From positions 62,001 to 126,000 of the forward strand of contig JAEWQP010000016.1 in the NCBI GenBank assembly GCA_023399155.1: a stretch of 64,000 bases of DNA. Direction: 5' to 3'. Below the pieces are notes generated by a model that did not search any database, was not told where the DNA came from, and was given only the letters and a program-made list of their open reading frames with translations. The first letter of the stretch is position 1. Each line of letters starts with the position of its first letter. Made by a program: the position numbers and the translations under genes. This stretch comes from Verrucomicrobiota bacterium. Its GTDB lineage: Bacteria > Verrucomicrobiota > Verrucomicrobiia > Opitutales > Opitutaceae. Below, in pieces: positions 32,655 to 39,805 of the stretch.

Positions 32655-32792
32655 GGAGCATTGGGTCGAAGGTAAGGACGCGCAGGCCGGAGGTTCGAGG
32701 CTGGTTCAGGGCCGCTGGTCGCAGTCAGCTCGAGGGATATCGAGGTCGTACTGTCTGACCCCGGAGTCCGATCGCCAGCCTCGGTTCCCGGC

Positions 32793-33797
32793 TCAGTGTT
32801 TCTCCTGCTCGGGCTTGGAGATGGACTTCCGCATCTCGGAGTCGGCCTCGATGTTTTGCATGCGGTAATAGTCCATGATGCCGAGGTGTCCGCTGCGGAA
32901 GGCGGCGGCCATGGCGAGCGGCACTTCGGCCTGCGCCTCGACGACCTTGGCCTGCATCTCCTGGACGCGCGCCTTCATCTCCTGCTCCACGGCGACCGCC
33001 GCGGCACGACGGATTTCCGCCTGGGCCTGCGCGATCGACTTGTTGGCTTCGGCCTGGGCCTCCTGGAGCTTGGCGCCGACGTTCTCGCCCACGTCGACGT
33101 CGGCGATATCGATGGAGAGAATCTCGAATGCGGTTCCCACGTCGAGACCGCGCTTGAGCACGGTCTTCGAAATGTTATCGGGCGACTCAAGCACGGTCTT
33201 GTAGCTTTCGGCCGAGCCGATGGTCGAGACGATGCCCTCGCCGACGCGCGCGATGATTGTATCCTCCTTGGCACCACCCACGAAGCGGTCGAGGTTGGTG
33301 CGGACGGTCACGCGTGCCTTCACCTTCACCTGAATGCCGTCCTTGGCGACGCCATCGATCGTGGAGCGTCCGGCGGCGGGATTCGGGCAATCGATCACCT
33401 TCGGGTCGACCGAGGTGCGCACGGCCTCGACGACCGACTTGCCGGAGCCCTTCGTCGCGAGGTCGATGGCGCAGGCGCGCTGCCAGTCCAGTTCGATGCC
33501 TGCCTTCTGCGCGGCGATGATCGCCTGCACCGTGGGCACGAGATTGCCGCCGGCGAGGAAGTGCGCCTCGAGATCGTCCACCGTCAGTTCGATGCCGGCC
33601 TTCTTGGCCGTGATGCGCGCATCGACGACCAGGCTGTAGGGCACCTGTCGCAGGCGCATCGCGATGAGCGTGAGCGGACTGACGGCCGCCTTGGCCAGCA
33701 ACGCCCGCAGCCAGACGAAGAAAAAGGCGACGAACCAGAGGAATACCGCCAGGCCGATAACGCCGGCGACGATGATGACGATCCATTCTTTGGTCAT
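32793..33797 (-). CDS. floA: Flotillin-like protein FloA
   Basis: The 334-residue protein matches the FloA (YqfA, SPFH-related) family throughout: a membrane segment (about 6-30), Pro-Leu-Thr-Leu-Ile-Ala-Met-Arg-Leu-Arg, a helical/beta SPFH-like core with Gly-Ile-Gln-Val-Lys-Val-Lys-Ala-Arg-Val-Thr-Val-Arg-Thr-Asn, and an Ala/Glu/Gln coiled coil (about 245-300). FloA scaffolds functional membrane microdomains. Its ATG overlaps the stop codon of the short NfeD gene by 4 bases, matching the usual NfeD-flotillin pairing. Confidence 0.95.
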   Translation of the reverse strand: MTKEWIVIIVAGVIGLAVFLWFVAFFFVWLRALLAKAAVSPLTLIAMRLRQVPYSLVVDARITAKKAGIELTVDDLEAHFLAGGNLVPTVQAIIAAQKAGIELDWQRACAIDLATKGSGKSVVEAVRTSVDPKVIDCPNPAAGRSTIDGVAKDGIQVKVKARVTVRTNLDRFVGGAKEDTIIARVGEGIVSTIGSAESYKTVLESPDNISKTVLKRGLDVGTAFEILSIDIADVDVGENVGAKLQEAQAEANKSIAQAQAEIRRAAAVAVEQEMKARVQEMQAKVVEAQAEVPLAMAAAFRSGHLGIMDYYRMQNIEADSEMRKSISKPEQEKH

Positions 33798-34255
33798 GAT
33801 TTTGAAACGATGATTCGAAAGTTGTCGGTGCTGTGAACGACGAGCGTGGTGCCCGCCTCAACAAAGCCATCGCGGCTGAAGGCTTCGAGCCTGCGGCCGT
33901 CAAGGAGGACAAAACCCGTGGGCGCAAGCACCGTCAATGCCTGGCAGGTCCTTCCCACCAGGGACGCGTCCGCGGCGTGCGATGCCCGGCCGGTGATTTC
34001 CGAGGACAACACCAGGCCGCGGCCGAGTCGCGTCTTGGGCAGGATCACCAGCTCAACATAGAAAGCGGCCCCGGTGAGCACGAGCGCCGCGACCAGCGCG
34101 AGCGCGCCCCCCGACGCACCGAAGTCCCGAAAGGCCACGACGGTGCCGACCACCATGACAAGGGCGCCGATGGCGCCGAGAACACCGCCGGGCAGGAAAA
34201 TCTCGAGCGAGAGCATGAGCAGCCCGAGCCCGAAAAGGATAAGGATCAGATTCAC
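33794..34255 (-). CDS. Short NfeD-family membrane protein
   Basis: The 153-residue protein has about three membrane helices in residues 3-72 and a C-terminal OB-fold domain (about 85-150; Leu-Val-Gly-Arg then Gly-Phe-Val-Leu-Leu-Asp-Gly-Arg-Arg-Leu-Glu-Ala-Phe). NfeD proteins are the standing partners of flotillins. Its start overlaps the stop of the long NfeD protease gene by 4 bases and its stop overlaps the floA start by 4 bases, so the three are translationally coupled. Confidence 0.88.
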   Translation of the reverse strand: MNLILILFGLGLLMLSLEIFLPGGVLGAIGALVMVVGTVVAFRDFGASGGALALVAALVLTGAAFYVELVILPKTRLGRGLVLSSEITGRASHAADASLVGRTCQALTVLAPTGFVLLDGRRLEAFSRDGFVEAGTTLVVHSTDNFRIIVSKS

Positions 34256-35766
34256 GATTCGAGGCTCTCCACGATGAGGACGAAGTCCGCGCGCTTCACC
34301 ACGCGGATGCGCGTGCCGGCGGCCAGTTCACCGATCTCGGATCGCCCTTCGAATCGACGGCCACCAATCTCGACCGTTCCGGTGGGCCGGAGTGGCGAGA
34401 CCACCACACCGACGTCGCCGGGAGCAATCGCTGCGCCCGCCTGCTGCTGGGCCGCCGTGGCCGTGCCACCCACCTCGGCGGAGAGAACCAGCCGCCCCCA
34501 CATCGGGGTGGAGGGAAGGAACTTCAGCGCGACTGCGAACAGGACCACTGCGATGAGAAACCCGAGGGAGAGCGTGTAGGCTGGGCGCAGAAACATGCCC
34601 GGCGTCAGGGAGAAGGCATCGCCCGGCCAAATATCGGCCATCCCCCAGAGGACGGAGCCGAGCATCAGCAACAGCCCGGTCGCCGCGAAGATGATCGTGC
34701 CGGGAAGCAGCAGGATCTCGACGAACACCAGGCCGACGCCGAGGAGGAAGAAGAGCATCGCCTCGTGGCCGGCCAAACCCGCGACGTTGTGGCCGAACAT
34801 CACGATCAGGATGAGAGCGATGCCCGTCCCACCGATCCAGCCAAAGCCCGGGGTCTTGAACTCCACGGCCAGCATCATGCCACCAATTCCCAATAACAGG
34901 GGACTGATCGCGGTGAGCCAGCGCGCGAACTGCACCGACCAGGTCATCACGAACGAGCGGGACTCGAACGCGCTCGAGCCGGCGAGCCGGCTCTTGAGTG
35001 CGGTGAGGTCGTCCACGATGGCGGATCCGAAAAGAGGCTGCGGTGGGTCTCCGTAGAGCTTGGTTGCCTCGGTGGCGGTGAGGGTCAGGAGCGCGTCCTT
35101 GGCCTTGATCGTCGTTTCCCCGACCTTCAGCTCGAAGCTGGGATCCATCATCGCCTGCAAAACCTGACCGCGCAGCGGGTGCTCCTCCGAGAGCGCGCGC
35201 ACTTTGGCCGCCAGAAAGCTGGTGATCTTGCGCTTCATGCTTTCGCCGACGTCCTCGCCGGTGGAGAGGACCACTTCGGCCGCACCGATCACGCTCTTGG
35301 GTGCGAAGTAGATTTCATCCGTCACGGCCGCGATGATCGCGCCGGCCGAGCCGGCCTCGCTGCGCACGAAGGTGATCACCTTTCCCTGGGTCGTATCCCC
35401 GAACTTGTCCAGGATCTCCATGATCTCGAGCGTTTCGGCCAGTCCGCCGCCCGGCGTATCCATGTCCAGGATCACGGCGTCGGCGCCGGCTTCGATCGCC
35501 TCTTTCACGCCGCGCCGGACGATGAAGACGGTGGGGCGATTGATCGCGCCCTCGATCTCAAGCACGTAAAACCTCTTGGGCGCGGAGGAAAGTGCCGGCC
35601 CGTCGGTGGGCGGCGCGGCGGGCTCGGCCGCAGACGGAGCCTCCGGACCCGGCTCGGCCGGGGGCGGCGTGGCCGGTTCTGTGGCCGTCGCGCCAGCGGG
35701 GTCTGCACCGGCACCAGAGGCCACCACCCAGGCTGCAAAGACAAACACGAGCAGGGATCGTATCAT
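34252..35766 (-). CDS. Long NfeD-family membrane serine protease
   Basis: The 504-residue protein has a signal peptide (about 1-22), an Ala/Pro/Glu-rich stretch (about 23-65), a ClpP/SppA-like domain (about 66-290; Asp-Thr-Pro-Gly-Gly-Gly-Leu and Gly-Ser-Ala-Gly-Ala with the likely nucleophile Ser), four or five membrane helices (about 300-425) and a C-terminal OB-fold. The family degrades membrane-associated proteins and works with flotillin/stomatin partners. The catalytic Lys cannot be fixed by eye. It is the first gene of the coupled NfeD-NfeD-FloA set. Confidence 0.9.
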   Translation of the reverse strand: MIRSLLVFVFAAWVVASGAGADPAGATATEPATPPPAEPGPEAPSAAEPAAPPTDGPALSSAPKRFYVLEIEGAINRPTVFIVRRGVKEAIEAGADAVILDMDTPGGGLAETLEIMEILDKFGDTTQGKVITFVRSEAGSAGAIIAAVTDEIYFAPKSVIGAAEVVLSTGEDVGESMKRKITSFLAAKVRALSEEHPLRGQVLQAMMDPSFELKVGETTIKAKDALLTLTATEATKLYGDPPQPLFGSAIVDDLTALKSRLAGSSAFESRSFVMTWSVQFARWLTAISPLLLGIGGMMLAVEFKTPGFGWIGGTGIALILIVMFGHNVAGLAGHEAMLFFLLGVGLVFVEILLLPGTIIFAATGLLLMLGSVLWGMADIWPGDAFSLTPGMFLRPAYTLSLGFLIAVVLFAVALKFLPSTPMWGRLVLSAEVGGTATAAQQQAGAAIAPGDVGVVVSPLRPTGTVEIGGRRFEGRSEIGELAAGTRIRVVKRADFVLIVESLES

Positions 35767-35892
35767 CGCGGATGTCAGAGCCTAGATCAGCACGTGGGAA
35801 AGGCAAGAACCGCCGGTGGCGGCTGCATGCCGTCCCTCACGTGCAACGCCGCACGCGCCGGGCTGCACGCGCGCGACCGCCCTTCACGTTTC

Positions 35893-36300
35893 CTAGCAGG
35901 CCAGCGCCACCGAGGAGGGCGGCCCCTCGAGCGCGCGGACGCGCCGCCTGCCGGCCTCCGCAACGAGCTCGTTGAGCGCCTGGAGCTGGAATGGCTTGTG
36001 CAGACAACCCACGACCTTCGGATGCTCGCGATAAACCTCGGGATCGAATGCGCCGGAGATGACGACGAAATGGACGCTGCAGTTTTCCCAGTGCGCGAAT
36101 GTCTGGATGAGTTCGTCCCCGCCCAGCCGCGGCATGGCCAGATCGAGCACCACGACTTCGATGTCGTGCTTGGCCTCGTTGAGCAACGCCACCGCGTGGA
36201 GCGCATCCGAGACGGCGAGGACATTGTGGCCCTCGGCGTGCAAATGCTCATAGAGCATCGCGCGGTAACTGGGATCATCATCGCAAATCAGTATTTTCAT
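35893..36300 (-). CDS. Single-domain response regulator
   Basis: The 135-residue protein is a CheY-like receiver with no output domain. The acidic pocket is Asp7-Asp8, the phospho-acceptor Asp53 in Leu-Asp-Leu-Ala-Met-Pro, the switch Ser82 and Lys102 in Lys-Pro-Phe. All are present, so it should be phosphorylatable. The last 20 residues are an unstructured tail. It could signal to the flagellar switch or a phosphorelay; no kinase is adjacent. The ATG at 36300 is chosen because the receiver begins there. The NfeD-FloA operon follows 126 bp downstream on the same strand. Confidence 0.88.
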   Translation of the reverse strand: MKILICDDDPSYRAMLYEHLHAEGHNVLAVSDALHAVALLNEAKHDIEVVVLDLAMPRLGGDELIQTFAHWENCSVHFVVISGAFDPEVYREHPKVVGCLHKPFQLQALNELVAEAGRRRVRALEGPPSSVALAC

Positions 36301-36441
36301 GGGACTGCCTTGGCTGTGGGAGAGCTTCGCAGAGGCATCGCGACGATATTCACCGCAGGGTGGACATCGGACTGCGCGGCCGCCCTCCGTAACCGACCCC
36401 AAGGTCGTTTGCTTTAAGAACCGCGGCCGCACTCGAGGGGA

Positions 36442-36498
36442 ATTTACGGCTGCCTAGCACACCCTAGGGGTGATCCGACCTAGGGTACAGCGGTAAAT
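36442..36498. promoter_or_regulatory. Nested inverted repeat upstream of the response regulator
   Basis: Outer arms ATTTACGGCTG (36442-36452) and CAGCGGTAAAT (36488-36498) match with one mismatch. Inner arms ACCCTAGG (36461-36468) and CCTAGGGT (36479-36486) are perfect with a 10-base spacer. It lies about 140 bp before the response-regulator ATG and could be an operator or an RNA structure. There is no T-run. Confidence 0.5.
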
Positions 36499-36550
36499 CG
36501 CACGGTTGTCGTTGTTCGCAAGCCGTGTCCTGGCAGCCATTACAAAGAAA

Positions 36551-36587
36551 CAGCCCGGATGCGGACCCTGTGTCCGCATCCGGGCTG
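36551..36587 (-). terminator. Intrinsic terminator of the flgF-flagellin operon
   Basis: A perfect 16-bp stem (36551-36566 with 36572-36587) and a 5-base loop (CCTGT on the plus strand) are followed on the minus strand by TTTCTTTG. It is the first strong terminator after flagellin and the zinc-ribbon gene. Confidence 0.8.
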
Positions 36588-36895
36588 GAAGACGACTCTA
36601 CTCTAAAAAGACTACCTGGCTTCAGCGCCGCCGACAGGCCGTCGCACAGCGCACCGTGCACCGGGCTTCGGAGAAACACCCAACCGAAGCGTGCACCTCG
36701 GGGTGCGCGCGCGTCCGGCCTGGACTCGTCGGGTCGGCGGGACCGCCATGCCTGCAGGCACGACGCTCCTCCGCACACACCACCGCTCGCGGAAGCAGCC
36801 AGCCGGAGGCGCGGACATCGCGCGGGCTGACAGCCGCCGCAGGACGGCAGGCGGACCAGACGGGTCTGTTCGACAGCAACGGACCATCCCTGGAA

Positions 36896-37123
36896 TCAGG
36901 GGCACACGGCGGTGAAGAACCGTTCCGAGGTGCCACTGTCGCCGATGAGGACACGCACCGGCGCACCGCACCGCGGACAGCGGCCCACATAGGCCGTGCC
37001 CTCGCGATTGCGGTAGAGGCGTCCATACACGCGGCAGGTCACGAAGTGCACGCCGAGATACGGCCTGCCCTCGAGCCCGGACGGTGACGCCTGCGCCGGA
37101 GGCTGATTGTCGTCCATCGACAT
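36896..37123 (-). CDS. Small four-cysteine zinc-ribbon-like protein
   Basis: The 75-residue protein has a Pro-rich start and then Arg-Pro-Tyr-Leu-Gly-Val-His-Phe-Val-Thr-Cys. Four cysteines at about 30, 49, 52 and 74, with Cys-Pro-Arg-Cys-Gly in the middle, suggest one zinc site. Arg-Asn-Arg-Glu-Gly-Thr-Ala-Tyr-x-Gly-Arg-Cys looks strongly conserved in style; I recall similar uncharacterised proteins from Verrucomicrobiota and Planctomycetes but cannot check. It starts 32 bp after the flagellin stop codon, in the same operon and before the terminator. The function is unknown; an RNA-binding or regulatory role is speculative. Confidence 0.75.
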   Translation of the reverse strand: MSMDDNQPPAQASPSGLEGRPYLGVHFVTCRVYGRLYRNREGTAYVGRCPRCGAPVRVLIGDSGTSERFFTAVCP

Positions 37124-37155
37124 CTCCTTTCACGGGAAAAGGGAGGGGACGGGGT

Positions 37156-38013
37156 TTACTGGAGCAGACGCAGGACGGACTGCGGGGTGGAGTTCGCCTG
37201 TGCGAGCATCGCGGTGCCGGACTGCACCAGGATCTGGGCCTTCGCGAGCTGCGTGGCTTCCTGGGCGACGTCGACGTCGCGGATGCGCGAGATGGCGGAC
37301 TCGAGATTCTCATACTGCACCTGGAGCTGCGCGGAGGCGACCTCGAGGCGCGACTGCGAGGCACCCAGCGTGGCGCGCTCGGTGGCGAGCTGCTGGACGG
37401 CGCCGACGACGATGCCGCCGACGGCCGTGGCGGCCACGCTCAGGGACATGTCGGGCGGCGTGTCGAAAAGTCCGCTGACCAATTGCCAGACCGATCCGGC
37501 GGCGTCGCGAAGGTTGATGTCGCCGATCGTCATGGTGTGGTCGGGCGACTCGCCGATCGTCACGACGAGGCCGCTCGCGTTGGGTCCGAACAGCGAGATG
37601 CCGTTGAACGTGCCCAGCGGGGTCTCGGCACCGGCGCCGATCGTATCCGCGAGCTGGCGACGCAGGGCCTGGAACTCCTCGTTGTAGAGGGCGATGTCGT
37701 CGACGTTCTTGGTCACGTCGCGGGCCATGGCGGTGAGTTCGCTCATGCGCGTCAGCACCTTGTTCATGCTGCTGAGGAAGCCGTCCGCCGTCTGCACGAA
37801 GCTGATGGCGTTCTGCACGTTCGTCGTGGCGGCGGTGATGCGGGCGTTCTGGGCCTGCAGTTTCTCCGACACGGCGAGACCGGCGGCATCGTCCGACGGC
37901 TTGACGATCTTCGATCCCGAAGACAATCGAGCGAGCGAGCGGCTGAGCAGGCTGTTGCTGACGCCCAGGTTGCGGCTCGCGTTGATGGCATTGATGTTGG
38001 TGTTGATGACCAT
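37156..38013 (-). CDS. Flagellin
   Basis: The 285-residue flagellar filament subunit is short. The N-terminal D0/D1 (Val-Ile-Asn-Thr-Asn-Ile-Asn-Ala-Ile-Asn, then Leu-Ser-Ser-Gly-Ser-Lys-Ile) and C-terminal D1/D0 (Ile-Arg-Asp-Val-Asp-Val-Ala-Gln-Glu, Leu-Ala-Gln-Ala-Asn, Pro-Gln-Ser-Val-Leu-Arg-Leu-Leu) are canonical, with only about 100 residues between, so the surface D2/D3 domains are minimal. The C-terminal helix is the FliW-binding site in other bacteria. A strong AAGGAG precedes the ATG. It follows csrA by 38 bp; its leader is described separately. Confidence 0.96.
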   Translation of the reverse strand: MVINTNINAINASRNLGVSNSLLSRSLARLSSGSKIVKPSDDAAGLAVSEKLQAQNARITAATTNVQNAISFVQTADGFLSSMNKVLTRMSELTAMARDVTKNVDDIALYNEEFQALRRQLADTIGAGAETPLGTFNGISLFGPNASGLVVTIGESPDHTMTIGDINLRDAAGSVWQLVSGLFDTPPDMSLSVAATAVGGIVVGAVQQLATERATLGASQSRLEVASAQLQVQYENLESAISRIRDVDVAQEATQLAKAQILVQSGTAMLAQANSTPQSVLRLLQ

Positions 38014-38051
38014 GGTGGTCTCCTTCTTGGGTGTTTTCCTGACTTCCTTGC
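38014..38051 (-). promoter_or_regulatory. Probable CsrA-binding leader of flagellin mRNA
   Basis: The 38-base gap between csrA and flagellin has three GGA motifs on the coding strand, at 38045-38047 (AAGGAAG), 38037-38039 (CAGGAAA) and 38021-38023 (AAGGAGA). The last is the Shine-Dalgarno sequence itself. GGA is the core of CsrA sites, and two or more sites with one over the ribosome binding site is the pattern of the B. subtilis hag leader. Confidence 0.6.
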
Positions 38052-38357
38052 TTACTTGGCGGATGCCGGCGGGGTGTTGACGCCGGCGCTGTTGAGTGCG
38101 GTTTTCTTCGCGGCCAGGGCACCGGCGAGACCGGCGAGGCCGGCCTTGCGCGCGGCGGCCTCGGGACCGGCTGCGCTGACGGCGGCTTCGCTGTTGGCCT
38201 GACGGACCTGGTCGAAGAGCTCCTTGCGGACGATGGGCACCTCGCGGGGTGCGTTGATGCCGATCTTCACCGTGTCGCCGTCGATCCGCGTGACGCGGAT
38301 CTCGATGTTGTCGGCGATGATGATCGATTCGTTGACCTTGCGTGAGAGGATAAGCAT
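38052..38357 (-). CDS. csrA: Carbon storage/translational regulator CsrA, with extended tail
   Basis: CsrA dimers bind GGA motifs and block or stabilise mRNAs. Residues 1-60 are canonical: Met-Leu-Ile-Leu-Ser-Arg-Lys-Val-Asn-Glu-Ser-Ile, Val-Lys-Ile-Gly-Ile-Asn-Ala-Pro and the RNA-contacting Val-Pro-Ile-Val-Arg-Lys-Glu-Leu. At 101 residues it is longer than the usual 60-75 because of an Ala/Gly-rich tail of about 40 residues. It lies between fliW and flagellin, the arrangement in which FliW inhibits CsrA until flagellin is exported. Confidence 0.96.
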   Translation of the reverse strand: MLILSRKVNESIIIADNIEIRVTRIDGDTVKIGINAPREVPIVRKELFDQVRQANSEAAVSAAGPEAAARKAGLAGLAGALAAKKTALNSAGVNTPPASAK

Positions 38358-38385
38358 GGCGTTCGTCTCCGTGCCGGGTCGCGAA

Positions 38386-38844
38386 TCAGGCGTTGCCGGC
38401 CGAGCCGGACGCGATGAGGGGATGGCGCGCGGAGTAGTCCGCGAAGTTCGAGATGATCATCTGCCGGCCCTTGAGCGTGCGGCGGTTGACGAGGACGGGG
38501 CCGATCAGGTTGACCGTGGCCGCGTCGGGCTGGTCGGGCTTGAAGTTGACCACGTTGAAGATGAACACGTCGTCCGGGCCCTTGATCTCGAGGCGCGCGG
38601 CATCGTCGTCCGTCAGCTCGATGGTATAGCCGGAGATGAGGGCGTGGGGCTCGATGACGATGAAGCTGAGGGCGTGGTTCTCGACGCAGCGCAGCCACAT
38701 GAAGGGCAGTTCGTCGGGGTTGAGGATGACCTCGAGGCGCGTGGCCTCGGGGAATCCGATCATCCCGGCGGGCAGTTCGAACGCGACGGGCCGGAGCCAT
38801 TGGGCGCGGTCGAGGGCGGCATCGGTGGCGACTTTTATACTCAT
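38386..38844 (-). CDS. fliW: Flagellar assembly factor FliW
   Basis: FliW binds flagellin and, when free, binds CsrA allosterically to relieve repression of flagellin translation. The 152-residue beta-barrel shows Phe-Glu-Leu-Pro-Ala-Gly-Met-Ile-Gly-Phe-Pro-Glu (the family block Gly-x-Ile-Gly-Phe), Pro-Phe-Met-Trp-Leu-Arg-Cys-Val-Glu, Ala-Leu-Ser-Phe-Ile-Val, and Asn-Leu-x-Gly-Pro-x-x-x-Asn, with the usual Gly-x-Gln near the end. csrA follows 28 bp downstream. Confidence 0.93.
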   Translation of the reverse strand: MSIKVATDAALDRAQWLRPVAFELPAGMIGFPEATRLEVILNPDELPFMWLRCVENHALSFIVIEPHALISGYTIELTDDDAARLEIKGPDDVFIFNVVNFKPDQPDAATVNLIGPVLVNRRTLKGRQMIISNFADYSARHPLIASGSAGNA

Positions 38845-38893
38845 GGTGCGAGGTGTGGTTCCGGGCGGCGGGTCCGCGCGGCGTATTCAGAAA

Positions 38894-39793
38894 TCAAAGA
38901 TAGTCGAGGAGTGACTTGTTGAGGACCTTGCTGGCGCTCATGAGCGCAGCCTGGTAGGCGTTCTGGTTCTGGGTGAGCTTGACCAGGGCCTGGGCAAGGT
39001 CGATGTCGGCGTCGCGCGAGACCTGCTCGGCCAGATCGGTGTAGCGGGTGGCGTTCTGGGTCTTGTCGACCTCGAGGCGGGAGAGCAGCGCGCCCTTGCC
39101 GCTGAGCTGGAGGATGAGTTCGTCCTCCGAGTCCTGCATCCCGACGGAAAGGGCGCGAACCTGCGCGGAATCGCGGGTGTTGAGCGCGTCACGCAGGCCG
39201 ACGAGGCGGTTGAGAAAGTCGGCGATCTGCTGATTCTCCGCCGGGCTGGAATACGGGGAGATCGAGCTGCCCTCGGCCACCTGGATCTGGGCCGTGGTGG
39301 GGGCGCCGGCGTACGTCACGGCGGTGATCCGGCCGTCCGGCTCGGGATCGCGCGTCACGGTGAAGGGGCGCATGGCCGCGGTGGTGCCGCCGAAGAGCGG
39401 CTCCTCGTTGAAATTGGCGTTGGCGTTGACCAGGGCCTGCTCGAGGAGGGCGTCGATCTCGGTGGCGTAGACCACCATGTCGTCGCCGTTGAACACATCG
39501 TTGGTGAGCGAAACGATCTCGTTGGCGCGCTCGGAGACATCGAGGAGGTTCTGGATCTGCGCGTTGGAGGCGTTGAGGATGTCCTCGGCGCGGAGCGCAT
39601 TGCGCTGGAACTGCGCGAGGCCGTTGCGCTCGGCCTGGTAATTGAGCACACGCGCGGCGGCGGCGGGGTCGTCGGACGGCGCGAGCACGCGCTGGCCCGT
39701 CGAGGCCTGCTGCTGCAGTGTGTTCATCTTCGAGGTCAACTGCTGGAGCTGGTTGACCAGGTTGTTCGGAAATGTGGTGGATGTGACACGCAT
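38894..39793 (-). CDS. flgL: Flagellar hook-associated protein 3
   Basis: FlgL joins hook to filament, together with FlgK. The 299-residue protein has the flagellin-like N-terminus (Met-Arg-Val-Thr-Ser-x-Thr-Phe-Pro, then Ser-Thr-Gly-Gln-Arg-Val-Leu-Ala-Pro-Ser-Asp-Asp-Pro) and C-terminal helix (Asp-Leu-Ala-Gln-Ala-Leu-Val-Lys-Leu, ending Val-Leu-Asn-Lys-Ser-Leu-Leu-Asp-Tyr-Leu). It lies 12 bp downstream of flgK. Confidence 0.94.
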   Translation of the reverse strand: MRVTSTTFPNNLVNQLQQLTSKMNTLQQQASTGQRVLAPSDDPAAAARVLNYQAERNGLAQFQRNALRAEDILNASNAQIQNLLDVSERANEIVSLTNDVFNGDDMVVYATEIDALLEQALVNANANFNEEPLFGGTTAAMRPFTVTRDPEPDGRITAVTYAGAPTTAQIQVAEGSSISPYSSPAENQQIADFLNRLVGLRDALNTRDSAQVRALSVGMQDSEDELILQLSGKGALLSRLEVDKTQNATRYTDLAEQVSRDADIDLAQALVKLTQNQNAYQAALMSASKVLNKSLLDYL

Positions 39794-39805
39794 GGCTCAG
39801 GGGGA

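Larger units (their letters stand above)
36301..36895. other. Non-coding spacer with two strong inverted repeats
   Basis: This 595-bp stretch holds no credible gene. It contains the nested inverted repeat at 36442-36498 and the flagellar terminator at 36551-36587. Between the terminator and the zinc-ribbon stop codon (36588-36895) I see no open frame with gene-like composition; this would be a long 3' untranslated region. Confidence 0.5.

Noticed and set aside
36622..37026. A 134-residue minus-strand frame between the flagellar terminator and the zinc-ribbon gene
   Set aside because: It overlaps the zinc-ribbon gene in another frame and has Arg/Ala/Ser-rich artefact composition with no ribosome binding site.
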